64,000 nt of DNA, taken from contig NZ_BMTF01000003.1 of the NCBI RefSeq assembly GCF_014649535.1, positions 372,001-436,000 on the forward strand. Reading direction: 5' to 3'. A program made the position numbers and the translations under genes. The notes below the pieces were generated by a model. The model worked only from the letters and a program-made list of their open reading frames with translations, did not search any database and had not been told where the DNA came from. Shown here in pieces: positions 50,295-58,197 of the stretch; positions within the stretch are counted from its first letter, which is position 1; each line of letters begins with the position of its first letter. The stretch is from Streptomyces gelaticus (GTDB taxonomy: Bacteria > Actinomycetota > Actinomycetes > Streptomycetales > Streptomycetaceae).

Positions 50295-51595
50295 TGTACC
50301 TGGCGACCACAGGCCGCCGGGACACGCCGGCCCCGCCCCGCACCGGCGGGGCGGGCCGGCGGGTCCCCGGCACCGTCCTCGCACTCGGCACGGTCAGCCT
50401 CGTCACCGACATCTCCTCCGAGATGGTCACCGCGGTGCTGCCGCTCTACCTGGTCCTCGGACTCGGTCTCTCACCCCTCCAATTCGGTTTCCTGGACGGC
50501 CTGTTCAACGGCGCCGCCGCCGTCGTACGGCTGCTCGGCGGGTACGCCGCCGACCGCGGCCGCAGCCACAAACGAGTCGCCGGGCTCGGCTACGCCCTCT
50601 CCGCGCTCTCCCGGATCGGCCTGCTGCTCGCGGGCGGCGCCACCGCCGGGATCGCTGCCGCCCTCGCCACCGACCGGGTCGGCAAGGGCATCCGTACGGC
50701 ACCCCGCGACGCCCTGATCACCCTCAGCAGTCCGCCCGGGGTGCTCGGCCGCTCCTTCGGAGTGCACCGGGCGATGGACACCACGGGCGCCCTGCTCGGC
50801 CCGCTCGCCGCCTTCGCCCTGCTCTGGGCGACCGCCGACGCCTACGACACGGTGTTCGTCGTCAGCTTCTGCGTCGGCCTGCTCGGGGTGCTGCTCCTCG
50901 TCCTGTACGTTCCCGGGCACGGGCCGGCCCCCGCGCCCCCGGCTCCGGCGCCCCGCAGACGCAAGCCGTTCACGGCCCTGCGCGACCCCGCCTTCCGGCG
51001 GATCCTCGCCGCGGCCTCCCTGCTCGGTGCCGCCACTGTCGGCGACGCCTTCGTCTACCTCCTGCTCCAGCGCAGGCTCGACCTCCCCGTCAGCTGGTTC
51101 CCGCTGCTGCCGCTCGGCGCCGCCGCCTGCTACCTGCTGCTGGCCGTCCCGGCGGGCCGGATCGCCGACCGGGTCGGCCGGCGGCTGCCGTTCCTGTACG
51201 GACACCTCGCCCTGCTCGGCGTGTACGCCACGCTGCTCGCCCCCGCAGGCGGACCGGCCCCGCTGCTCCTGGTGCCCGTCCTCGCGTTGCTCGGCGTCTT
51301 CTACGCCACCACCGACGGCGTGCTGATGGCCCTCGCCGGACCCGTACTGCCCGCCGACGGCCGGGCGGGCGGACTCGCCGTGCTCCAGACCGGCCAGGCG
51401 CTGGCCCGGATGCTCGCCGCGGCGGGCTTCGGCGCGGCCTGGACCCTGTGGGGGCCCGGCCCCGCGCTGTGGGCGGCGGTCTCGGTCCTGCTTCTCGCCC
51501 TCGCGGGCGGCTGGGCGCTGCTGCCGCGCGACCCGTCGGGCGCCCCCGCTCCCGAAGAGCCGGGAGCCCAGATCCCCGAAAGGCGGACCGCATGA
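50294..51595 (+). CDS. MFS transporter, unknown substrate
   Basis: A 433-residue twelve-span transporter. It has the characteristic loop DRVGKGIRTAPRDALITLSS (about residues 126-145) that marks a distinct MFS branch, plus GYAADRGRSHKRVAGLGYAL in the first half and VPAGRIADRVGRRLPFLYG in the second (A-loop copies). Function unknown. The ATG overlaps the phosphoesterase stop by one base and its own stop overlaps the next ATG (ATGA), so the three genes are translationally coupled and likely work together, perhaps importing or exporting a product of the secreted phosphoesterase. Confidence 0.83.
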   Translation: MYLATTGRRDTPAPPRTGGAGRRVPGTVLALGTVSLVTDISSEMVTAVLPLYLVLGLGLSPLQFGFLDGLFNGAAAVVRLLGGYAADRGRSHKRVAGLGYALSALSRIGLLLAGGATAGIAAALATDRVGKGIRTAPRDALITLSSPPGVLGRSFGVHRAMDTTGALLGPLAAFALLWATADAYDTVFVVSFCVGLLGVLLLVLYVPGHGPAPAPPAPAPRRRKPFTALRDPAFRRILAAASLLGAATVGDAFVYLLLQRRLDLPVSWFPLLPLGAAACYLLLAVPAGRIADRVGRRLPFLYGHLALLGVYATLLAPAGGPAPLLLVPVLALLGVFYATTDGVLMALAGPVLPADGRAGGLAVLQTGQALARMLAAAGFGAAWTLWGPGPALWAAVSVLLLALAGGWALLPRDPSGAPAPEEPGAQIPERRTA

Positions 51596-52650
51596 GTGCC
51601 AGGATTCCCGGAACCGCGAACCCGCTGGGCCCCCGGGCCCGGATCGCCGTCGTGGTGGCCGCGGTGCTGCTCCTCGCGGGCGGTTCCGTCGGGTACGTGA
51701 TGCACGCGCAGCAGCGGACGAAGGGGGAACGGACCGAGGCCGACGCCTCGTTCGCCCTCACCGGACCCGCGCTGTACTTCCGCGACACGGCCAGCGGACG
51801 CGTCGCCCGCCGGCCGCTGGCCGGCGCCGCTCCCCAAGTCCGTACCACGGGCGCGCGTGCCGCCCGGGCCCGTACCACCGGCGGGCCCGCCTGCGACCGG
51901 TTCTACGCCTCCGAGGAAGGCGCGCTCTGCCTGCGCGCCAGGCCCGGGGTGCTGCCCAGGACGTACGCGATCGTCCTCGACCGGCAGTTGCGCGAGAAAC
52001 GCCGGATCACCGTGCCGGGCCTTCCCAACCGCGCCCGGGTCTCCGCCTCCGGACGGATGCTGTCCTGGACGGTGTTCGCGACCGGCGACTCGTACGCCAC
52101 CACCGCCTTCTCCACCCGCACCGCCATCCTCGATCTGCGCACCGGCTACCTCATCAAGTCCATCGAGAACATCCAGCTCACCATCGACGGCGCCCGCTAC
52201 CACGCCCCCGACGTCAACTACTGGGGCGTGACCTTCGCCCGCGACGACAACCGCTTCTACGCGACGGTCTCCACCAAGGGCCGCACCTACCTCGTCGAGG
52301 GGAACATGCGGGACTGGACGGCGAAGGCGTTGCGACAGAACGTCGAGTGCCCCTCCCTCTCGCCCGACAACACCCGGCTCGCCTTCAAGAAGAAGGTCTC
52401 CGACGACGCGGCGGCGCCCTGGCGGCTGTACGTCCTCGACCTGCGCACCATGCGCGAGACCCCGCTCGCGGAGCAGCGCAGCGTCGACGACCAGGCGGCC
52501 TGGCTGGACGACGACACGCTCGCCTACGGGCTGCCGGGCGCCTCGGGCCGGGGGAGCGACGTCTGGACCGTCCCGGCGGACGGGACGGGGACGCCCCGCG
52601 TGGCCGTGGAGGGAGGGTCGTCACCGGTGGCGGTGGGGACCGCGCGCTGA
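51592..52650 (+). CDS. Membrane-anchored TolB-like beta-propeller protein
   Basis: A 352-residue protein with one N-terminal span (IAVVVAAVLLLAGGSVGYVM, about 18-37) and an extracellular propeller of WD40/TolB-like blades: RVSASGRMLSWTVFATGDSY, AILDLRTGYLIKSIENI, CPSLSPDNTRLAFKKK, YVLDLRTMRETPLAEQ and SVDDQAAWLDDDTLAYGLPG (the last with the TolB-type WLDDDTLAY). No enzyme motif. Propellers of this type bind proteins or glycans. The gene is third in the coupled operon with the discoidin phosphoesterase and MFS transporter. Confidence 0.75.
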   Translation: MSARIPGTANPLGPRARIAVVVAAVLLLAGGSVGYVMHAQQRTKGERTEADASFALTGPALYFRDTASGRVARRPLAGAAPQVRTTGARAARARTTGGPACDRFYASEEGALCLRARPGVLPRTYAIVLDRQLREKRRITVPGLPNRARVSASGRMLSWTVFATGDSYATTAFSTRTAILDLRTGYLIKSIENIQLTIDGARYHAPDVNYWGVTFARDDNRFYATVSTKGRTYLVEGNMRDWTAKALRQNVECPSLSPDNTRLAFKKKVSDDAAAPWRLYVLDLRTMRETPLAEQRSVDDQAAWLDDDTLAYGLPGASGRGSDVWTVPADGTGTPRVAVEGGSSPVAVGTAR

Positions 52651-52689
52651 GCGCGGCGGCCGGGGCCGGGGCCCGTCCGGCGACTGGTG

Positions 52690-52695
52690 TAGTGT
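52690..52695 (+). promoter_or_regulatory. -10 box TAGTGT upstream of an ATT-start ORF and methyltransferase gene
   Basis: TAGTGT fits TANNNT. A start near 52702 would give an mRNA opening with CCCCGTACGGGG (52703-52714, a perfect 12-nt palindrome) and then the ideal AGGAGG at 52723-52728. Confidence 0.5.
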
Positions 52696-52736
52696 GACGC
52701 ATCCCCGTACGGGGACCGACCGAGGAGGTGAGACCC

Positions 52737-52796
52737 ATTACCGCTGTATCAGGCTGGGTGCTCGTCCCTCGTGACCGCGTGGTCGACCCGACATAG
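52737..52796 (+). CDS. Candidate 19-residue upstream ORF with ATT start
   Basis: A perfect Shine-Dalgarno AGGAGGTGA at 52723-52731 is followed at the ideal 8-nt distance (from AGGAGG) by ATT rather than ATG or GTG. The frame is ITAVSGWVLVPRDRVVDPT and then TAG. Reading from the in-frame GTG at 52728, inside the ribosome site, gives a 22-residue version starting VRPITAV. The peptide resembles no family I know. It ends 50 bp before the methyltransferase start, and the intervening RNA can fold (GCGGAGC 52810-52816 with GCTCCGC 52838-52844) over that gene's ribosome site AAAGG. This has the layout of a regulatory leader peptide, but a chance ORF cannot be excluded. Confidence 0.4.
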   Translation: MTAVSGWVLVPRDRVVDPT

Positions 52797-52846
52797 GGTC
52801 TGTGCGGCTGCGGAGCGCCCATCGGCTTCTCCGAAAGGCTCCGCTC

Positions 52847-53668
52847 ATGTCGCTTCCCACCACACCGTTCTCCGTCTCCACCGTGGTCACCACCCTCCGC
52901 GCCGCCGGCTGCGTATTCGCCGAGGACGAGGCGGAGTTGATCGTCTCCACGGCCACCGGCCCCGCCGAGGCCGCCGCCATGGTCGAACGGCGGGTCGCCG
53001 GCCTCCCCCTGGAACACGTCCTCGGCTGGGCCGAGTTCGGCGGTCTGCGGATCGCCGTCGGCCCCGGCGTCTTCGTACCCCGCCGCCGCACCGAGTTCCT
53101 GGTCCGGCAGGCCGCCGCCCTCGCCGGGCCCGGAGCGGTCGTCGTCGACCTCTGCTGCGGATCGGGAGCCCTCGGCGCCGCGCTCGCCGCAGGACTGGGC
53201 CGGGTCGAACTGCACGCCGCGGACGTCGAACCCGCCGCCGTGCGGTACGCCCGCCGCAACATCGGCGGGGCGGGCGAGGTGTACGAGGGCGACCTCTTCG
53301 GGCCGCTGCCCGGATCGCTGCGCGGCCGGGTGGGGATCCTGCTCGCCAATGTGCCGTACGTACCCACCGACGACGTCGAGCTGCTCCCCCCGGAGGCCCG
53401 TATCCATGAGCCGCGGGTGGCGCTCGACGGCGGCCCGGACGGCCTCGACGTCCTGCGGCGGGTCACCGCCGAGGCCCCGCGATGGCTGGCACCGGGCGGG
53501 CATCTGCTGGTCGAGACGAGCGAACGGCAGGCGGCACGGGCCGAGGAGACCGTCGCCCGCAGCGGCCTTATCCCGCGCGTGGTCCGCTCCGAGGAGCTGT
53601 ACGCGACCGTCGTCATCGCGACCAGACCCGGCCCGGACGCCCCCCGTGGGGGCGACACGATCAGCTGA
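52847..53668 (+). CDS. Protein N5-glutamine methyltransferase-like (PrmC/HemK family)
   Basis: A 273-residue SAM-dependent methyltransferase of the putative protein N5-glutamine type. It has the release-factor methyltransferase layout: N-terminal helices, LEHVLGWAEFGGLRIAVGPG (about 63), FVPRRRTEFLV near 83, the SAM motif VVDLCCGSGALGAAL near 107, and NVPYVPTDDVELLPPEARIH near 170. The catalytic NPPY is NVPY here, as in the divergent actinobacterial subfamily, so the substrate may be another glutamine-bearing protein rather than RF1/RF2. ATG 52847 has AAAGG at 8 nt, partly inside a hairpin. Its 3' end overlaps the convergent gene by 8 bp. Confidence 0.85.
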   Translation: MSLPTTPFSVSTVVTTLRAAGCVFAEDEAELIVSTATGPAEAAAMVERRVAGLPLEHVLGWAEFGGLRIAVGPGVFVPRRRTEFLVRQAAALAGPGAVVVDLCCGSGALGAALAAGLGRVELHAADVEPAAVRYARRNIGGAGEVYEGDLFGPLPGSLRGRVGILLANVPYVPTDDVELLPPEARIHEPRVALDGGPDGLDVLRRVTAEAPRWLAPGGHLLVETSERQAARAEETVARSGLIPRVVRSEELYATVVIATRPGPDAPRGGDTIS

Positions 53669-54173
53669 ACCGCCACCGCGTCTGGCTGAAGCGGGCGCCC
53701 TTGCCGAAGCCGAAGGCCTTGCGGGGGCGCACCTGGAACACCAGTGCCGAGTGCCCGGCGTTCACGAAGGTGCCGGCCCGGACGTCGAAGTGCCACTCCG
53801 GGCCGTACTTCGCCTCCCAGGCCGTGGCCAGCAGGCTCAGCCGGCGGTCGTCCGTCACCCGTTCCGCCCGGCCCTCGACCACCACGTCGAGCCCCTCCGA
53901 CATGGTGTTGCTGCCGGTCGTCAGCACCACCTCGGGGTTGGCGGCCAGGTTCCGGGCCTTGCGCTCCTCGGCGCCGGTGGCGAAGTGCAGCGCGCTGTCC
54001 GCCCACACCCCGATCAGCGGAGTGACGTGCGGGCGGCCGTCCGGGCGGACCGTGGACAGCCAGTACAGCTCCGCCCTGGTCAGCAGGTCCCTCGCCGTCG
54101 ACCACGGGCAGGCCGTCGCGTGCTTGTCGCTGTAGTCGCCGGCCAGCTCGGCGTAGGGTTCGAATCCTGACAT
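53661..54173 (-). CDS. Pyridoxamine 5'-phosphate oxidase-fold flavin/F420-binding protein
   Basis: A 170-residue split-barrel protein of the PNPOx-like superfamily. The barrel region reads LYWLSTVRPDGRPHVTPLIG (about 37-56), followed by LHFATGAEERKARNLAANPEVVLTTG and VVVEGRAERVTDDRRL, where FMN or F420 phosphate-binding residues usually lie; the C-terminal AFGFGKGARFSQTRWRF is common in actinobacterial pyridoxamine oxidase family proteins. Substrate unknown: F420-dependent reductase/oxidase or FMN-binding roles both fit. ATG 54173. It overlaps the convergent methyltransferase by 8 bp and is divergent from glnE, 134 bp away. Confidence 0.83.
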   Translation of the reverse strand: MSGFEPYAELAGDYSDKHATACPWSTARDLLTRAELYWLSTVRPDGRPHVTPLIGVWADSALHFATGAEERKARNLAANPEVVLTTGSNTMSEGLDVVVEGRAERVTDDRRLSLLATAWEAKYGPEWHFDVRAGTFVNAGHSALVFQVRPRKAFGFGKGARFSQTRWRFS

Positions 54174-54307
54174 GCGGGCCTCCCGGTCTGCTCCTGGAAG
54201 AGATCGTGCCCGCGAAGTGCGGACCGCGCACCCGCGCCGGATTTCCCGGAGCGGGGCTAGGCTCGGAACGCTGGATGGTGTGTGAGCGGCGAGCGGGAGA
54301 GCACGGA

Positions 54308-57298
54308 ATGACGACGGTGCCGGGGCGCAGGAGCAGCACGTTCACCCGACTGCTGCGGCACGGCTTCACCGACCCCTCCGCCGCCGAGCGGCTCCTGGAC
54401 CTGCCCGAGCTGTCCTCCGTACGCTCCGACCCGGTCCTGCTCGAAGCCCTCGGCGCCACCGCCGACCCCGATCTGGCCCTGCAGGGGCTCGCCCGGCTGG
54501 TGGAGGCCGAGGAGGCGGACGAGCGCCGGGTCCTGCTGGACACGCTCGTCACCGCCAAACCGCTGCGGGACCGGCTGCTCGGGGTGCTCGGTGCCTCCGA
54601 GGCGCTCGGCGACCACCTCGCCCGCCACCCCCGCGACTGGCAGGCCCTCGTCACCTACGAGGCCACCGACCTCCACCCCGGCGTGGCCGAGTTCGAGCAG
54701 GGTCTCGCCGGGGCCGACGACCCCGACTCGCTGCGCGTCGCCTACCGCCGCTGCCTGCTGGCCATAGCGGCCCGTGACGTGTGCGGTACGACGGACGTCG
54801 CCGAGGCCGCCGCCGAACTGGCCGACCTGGCCACCGCGACCCTGCGGGCGGCGCTCGCCATCGCCCGTACGGCCGCACCCGCCGACGCCGCCCGGTGCCG
54901 GCTCGCCGTCATCGCGATGGGCAAGTGCGGTGGGCACGAGCTGAACTATGTCTCCGACGTCGATGTGATCTTCGTCGCGGAACCCATCGAAGGCTTCGAG
55001 GAGAGTGCGGCCGTGCAGGCCGCCACCCGGCTGGCCGCGCACATGATGCGGATCTGCTCCGACACGACCGTCGAGGGCACCATCTGGCCCGTCGACGCCA
55101 ACCTCCGTCCCGAGGGCCGCAACGGACCCCTGGTGCGCACGCTGTCCTCGCACCTCGCGTACTACCAGCGCTGGGCCAAGACCTGGGAGTTCCAGGCGCT
55201 GCTCAAGGCCCGGCCGGTGGCCGGCGACCCCGAGCTCGGCGCGGAGTACGTGGACGCCGTCTCGCCGCTCGTCTGGCAGGCCGCGGACCGCGAGAACTTC
55301 GTCCCCGACGTGCAGAAGATGCGCCGCCGCGTCGTCGACAACATCCCCGCCGACCGCATAGACCGCGAGATCAAGCTCGGCCCCGGCGGGCTGCGGGACG
55401 TCGAATTCGCCGTACAGCTCCTCCAGTTGGTGCACGGCCGCAGCGACGCCACCCTGCGCAGCGGCACCACGCTGTCGGCCCTGCGCGCACTCGCCGCGGG
55501 CGGCTACGTCGGCCGGGTGGACGCCGCGCAACTGGACGACGCCTACCGCTTCCTGCGCGCCATGGAGCACCGCATCCAGCTCTACCGGCTGCGCCGCACC
55601 CATCTCGTCCCGGAGGACGCCCCCGGCCTGCGGCGGCTCGGGCGCTCCCTCGGGATGCGCACGGATCCGATCACCGAGCTCAACCAGGCGTGGAAGCGGC
55701 ACGCGTCCGTGGTGCGGCGGCTGCACGAGAAGCTGTTCTACCGGCCGCTGCTCGACGCCGTCGCCCAGCTCGCACCCGGTGAGTCCCGGCTCAGCGCGAA
55801 GGCGGCGGTGCACCGGCTCGAAGCGCTCGGCTACGCCGATCCGGCCGCCGCGCTGCGGCATCTGGAGGCGCTGTCCTCCGGGGTGTCCCGCAAGGCCGCC
55901 ATCCAGCGGACCCTGCTGCCGGTGCTGCTCGGCTGGTTCGCCGACTCCGCGGACCCGGACGCCGGGCTGCTCGGCTTCCGCAAGGTGTCCGACGCCCTCG
56001 GCAAGACCCCCTGGTACCTGCGGCTGCTGCGGGACGAGGGCGCCGCCGCGGAGAACCTCGCCCGGGTCCTGTCGGCCGGCCGGCTCGCCCCCGACCTGCT
56101 GCTGCGCGCCCCCGAGGCGGTGGCGCTGCTCGGCGACCCGCAGGGGCTGAAGCCGCGTACCCGGGAGCACCTGGAGCAGGAGGTGCTGGCCGCGGTGGGG
56201 CGCGCGGACGGTGCGGAATCCGCCGTCGCCGCGGTCCGCGGGGTGCGCCGGCGCGAGCTGTTCCGGACCACGGCCGCGGACCTCATCGGCTCGTACGGTA
56301 CGGAGGAGAACCCCGCCGAGGAGGATCCCGGGGCCCTGGTCGACCGGGTGGGCAGCGCGGTCACCGATCTGAACGCCGTCACGATCGCGGGCGCCCTGCG
56401 CGCCGCGGTGCGCGAGCAGTGGGGGGACACCCTCCCCACCCGGTTCGCGGTCATCGGCATGGGCCGCTTCGGCGGCCACGAGCTCGGCTACGGCTCCGAC
56501 GCCGATGTGCTGTTCGTCCACTCGCCGCGCGAGGGCGTCGACGAGCAGGAGGCGGGCCGGGCCGCGAACGCGGTGGTCGCCGAGATGCGCCGGCTGCTCC
56601 AACTTCCCACTGTCGACCCGCCGTTGATCATCGATGCGGATCTGCGGCCGGAGGGCAAGAGCGGACCGCTGGTGCGTACGCTGGCGTCGTACGAGGCCTA
56701 CTACCGGCGCTGGTCGCTGGTCTGGGAGAGCCAGGCGCTGCTGCGCGCCGAGCCGGTCGCGGGCGACGCCGAACTCGGCCGTGAATTCATCGAGTCGATC
56801 GATACGCTGCGCTATCCGATGGAGGGCCTGGGCGAGGACGCGGTCCGCGAGATCCGGCGTCTCAAGGCCCGGATGGAGTCCGAGCGGCTGCCGCGCGGTG
56901 CCGATCCGACGCTCCACACCAAGCTGGGGCGCGGCGGGCTGAGCGATGTCGAGTGGACGGTCCAGCTGATGCAGATGCAGCACGGCTGGGTGGAACCGGG
57001 GCTGCGGACGACCCGCACCCGCGAGGCACTGGCCGCGGCGCGTGCCGCGGAGCTGATCTCCGGCGAGGACGCGCAGACGCTGGACGAGGCGTGGGTGCTG
57101 GCGACCCGGGTGCGCAACGCGGTGATGCTGGTACGCGGCCGGCCGGGCGACACCTTCCCGTCGGGTCCGCGTGAACTGACCGCGGTCGGGCGGTACTTGG
57201 GATACGAGCCGGGTCATGTCGGGGACATGCTGGACGACTACCGGCGGATCACCCGGCGGGCGCGGGCGGTGGTGGAGGAGCGGTTCTACGGGGCGTGA
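54308..57298 (+). CDS. glnE: Bifunctional glutamine synthetase adenylyltransferase/deadenylase
   Basis: Adds and removes AMP on the conserved Tyr of glutamine synthetase I in response to nitrogen state; cytosolic, 996 residues, the full size. Two nucleotidyltransferase domains are present, each with the G-S/D-xD core: GHELNYVSDVDVIFVAEPI near residue 209 (deadenylase half) and GRFGGHELGYGSDADVLFVH near 720 (adenylylase half), each followed by an INADLRPEG-like segment (PVDANLRPEGRNGPLVRTL; IIDADLRPEGKSGPLVRTL) and a helical GlnD/PII-uridylyltransferase-type domain. ATG 54308 follows GGGAG at about 8 nt. In other actinobacteria it lies beside glnA and glnA2, as here. Confidence 0.94.
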   Translation: MTTVPGRRSSTFTRLLRHGFTDPSAAERLLDLPELSSVRSDPVLLEALGATADPDLALQGLARLVEAEEADERRVLLDTLVTAKPLRDRLLGVLGASEALGDHLARHPRDWQALVTYEATDLHPGVAEFEQGLAGADDPDSLRVAYRRCLLAIAARDVCGTTDVAEAAAELADLATATLRAALAIARTAAPADAARCRLAVIAMGKCGGHELNYVSDVDVIFVAEPIEGFEESAAVQAATRLAAHMMRICSDTTVEGTIWPVDANLRPEGRNGPLVRTLSSHLAYYQRWAKTWEFQALLKARPVAGDPELGAEYVDAVSPLVWQAADRENFVPDVQKMRRRVVDNIPADRIDREIKLGPGGLRDVEFAVQLLQLVHGRSDATLRSGTTLSALRALAAGGYVGRVDAAQLDDAYRFLRAMEHRIQLYRLRRTHLVPEDAPGLRRLGRSLGMRTDPITELNQAWKRHASVVRRLHEKLFYRPLLDAVAQLAPGESRLSAKAAVHRLEALGYADPAAALRHLEALSSGVSRKAAIQRTLLPVLLGWFADSADPDAGLLGFRKVSDALGKTPWYLRLLRDEGAAAENLARVLSAGRLAPDLLLRAPEAVALLGDPQGLKPRTREHLEQEVLAAVGRADGAESAVAAVRGVRRRELFRTTAADLIGSYGTEENPAEEDPGALVDRVGSAVTDLNAVTIAGALRAAVREQWGDTLPTRFAVIGMGRFGGHELGYGSDADVLFVHSPREGVDEQEAGRAANAVVAEMRRLLQLPTVDPPLIIDADLRPEGKSGPLVRTLASYEAYYRRWSLVWESQALLRAEPVAGDAELGREFIESIDTLRYPMEGLGEDAVREIRRLKARMESERLPRGADPTLHTKLGRGGLSDVEWTVQLMQMQHGWVEPGLRTTRTREALAAARAAELISGEDAQTLDEAWVLATRVRNAVMLVRGRPGDTFPSGPRELTAVGRYLGYEPGHVGDMLDDYRRITRRARAVVEERFYGA

Positions 57299-57303
57299 GA
57301 CGG

Positions 57304-57432
57304 GAGGCGTACCGGCGCCACCGCGCCACGCGGACACGTACCGGCGTCACGCAGGCGCAACCGCGCGTCACCGCGCCGCGCAGCCACGTACCGGCCGACC
57401 GCCCCAAGCGCCCGCGCCACCGCGCCGCGTGC
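57304..57432. repeat. Degenerate tandem repeat, about 50-bp period, after glnE
   Basis: GCGYCACCGCGCC occurs at 57315, 57365 and 57414, and CGTACCGGC at 57308, 57337 and 57387; unit length is 49-50 bp with about 2.5 copies. The array fills the gap between convergent glnE and the TetR gene. No stem long enough for a classic terminator was seen. Confidence 0.65.
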
Positions 57433-57439
57433 CGGACCG

Positions 57440-58054
57440 TCACGCCTCCTTCGCGGCCTGCAGGCCGCGGCAGTGCCCGATGAACGCGCCCAGCGCCAGT
57501 TCGAACGCCGCGTCCGCCCGGCCCCTGCCCACCGTGGCCAGCGCCTGTGCGAGGTGCGGGGTCGCGGTGTCGTCGGGGAGCTCCCACATCGTCTCCGGGG
57601 CCGCCAGGTCCAGCGCCGAGCCCAGGACCAGGTTCTCCAGTGCGGTGATCACCGCCATCACCTCGGGCAACGCGAAGCCGACACCCAGCAGCAGCCGGAC
57701 CGCCCGCTCGTAGTGCTCCAGGACCTTCGGGGCGCGCACCGGTGACGTCGTCAGCAGCGGGATCGCGCGGGGGTGGGCGGCGAAGGCGGAACGGTAGGAG
57801 CGGGCCCAGGCCGTCAGGGCCGCGTCCCAGGGCTCCACGTCGAGGGTCGCGGAGTCGATCGCGGCGCACACCCGCTCCCGGACGAGCTCGACGACGCCGC
57901 CCCTTCCGTCCACATGGTGGTAGAGCGACCCGGTCTGCACCCCGAGCCTCCGGGCTATCTGCGGGACGCTGAACTCGCCCTGCTCGTCGATGAGTTCGAG
58001 CGCCGTGGTGGTGATGCGCTCCCGGTCCAGCAGCGGTGTGCGCGGCCGTCCCAT
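57440..58054 (-). CDS. TetR-family regulator, divergent from the permease
   Basis: A 204-residue regulator. The HTH domain reads RERITTTALELIDEQGEFSV and IARRLGVQTGSLYHHVDGRG (about residues 27-46); the SLYHHV variant and C-terminal layout (PLLTTSPVRAPKVLEHYERA) match the TetR_C_1 (TetR/GntR-like) subgroup. ATG 58054 has AGGAG at 8 nt. Divergent from the permease; the inverted repeat at 58126-58151 lies just downstream of the permease -10 box and probably is its operator. Likely represses the permease/amidohydrolase operon until an amino-acid or amide ligand binds. Confidence 0.88.
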   Translation of the reverse strand: MGRPRTPLLDRERITTTALELIDEQGEFSVPQIARRLGVQTGSLYHHVDGRGGVVELVRERVCAAIDSATLDVEPWDAALTAWARSYRSAFAAHPRAIPLLTTSPVRAPKVLEHYERAVRLLLGVGFALPEVMAVITALENLVLGSALDLAAPETMWELPDDTATPHLAQALATVGRGRADAAFELALGAFIGHCRGLQAAKEA

Positions 58055-58113
58055 GCGTGGTTCTCCTGACGTGTGTCCACCGGGAGGTCTTCCCGGATAC
58101 CCGTGGGTGAGGC

Positions 58114-58151
58114 TACATTGCGCGAAACCGAAAGCCTTTAGATTTCCGGTT
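58114..58151. promoter_or_regulatory. Promoter and candidate TetR operator of the permease operon
   Basis: TACATT (58114-58119) is a -10 box reading rightwards. AACCGAAA (58126-58133) and TTTCCGGTT (58143-58151) form an imperfect inverted repeat at the expected transcription start. The site lies between the divergent TetR and permease genes. Confidence 0.6.
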
Positions 58152-58197
58152 GCCGGTCCCTGCCCCCCGCCAGTCGCAGAAGGGCTCCCCCTTTCAC

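Noticed and set aside
54257..57337. A 1026-codon minus-strand frame opposite glnE
   Set aside because: Antisense shadow of glnE with no recognisable domain.
57304..57432. Spaced repeats as a CRISPR array
   Set aside because: Repeats are degenerate, have no unique-spacer pattern, and no cas genes are present.
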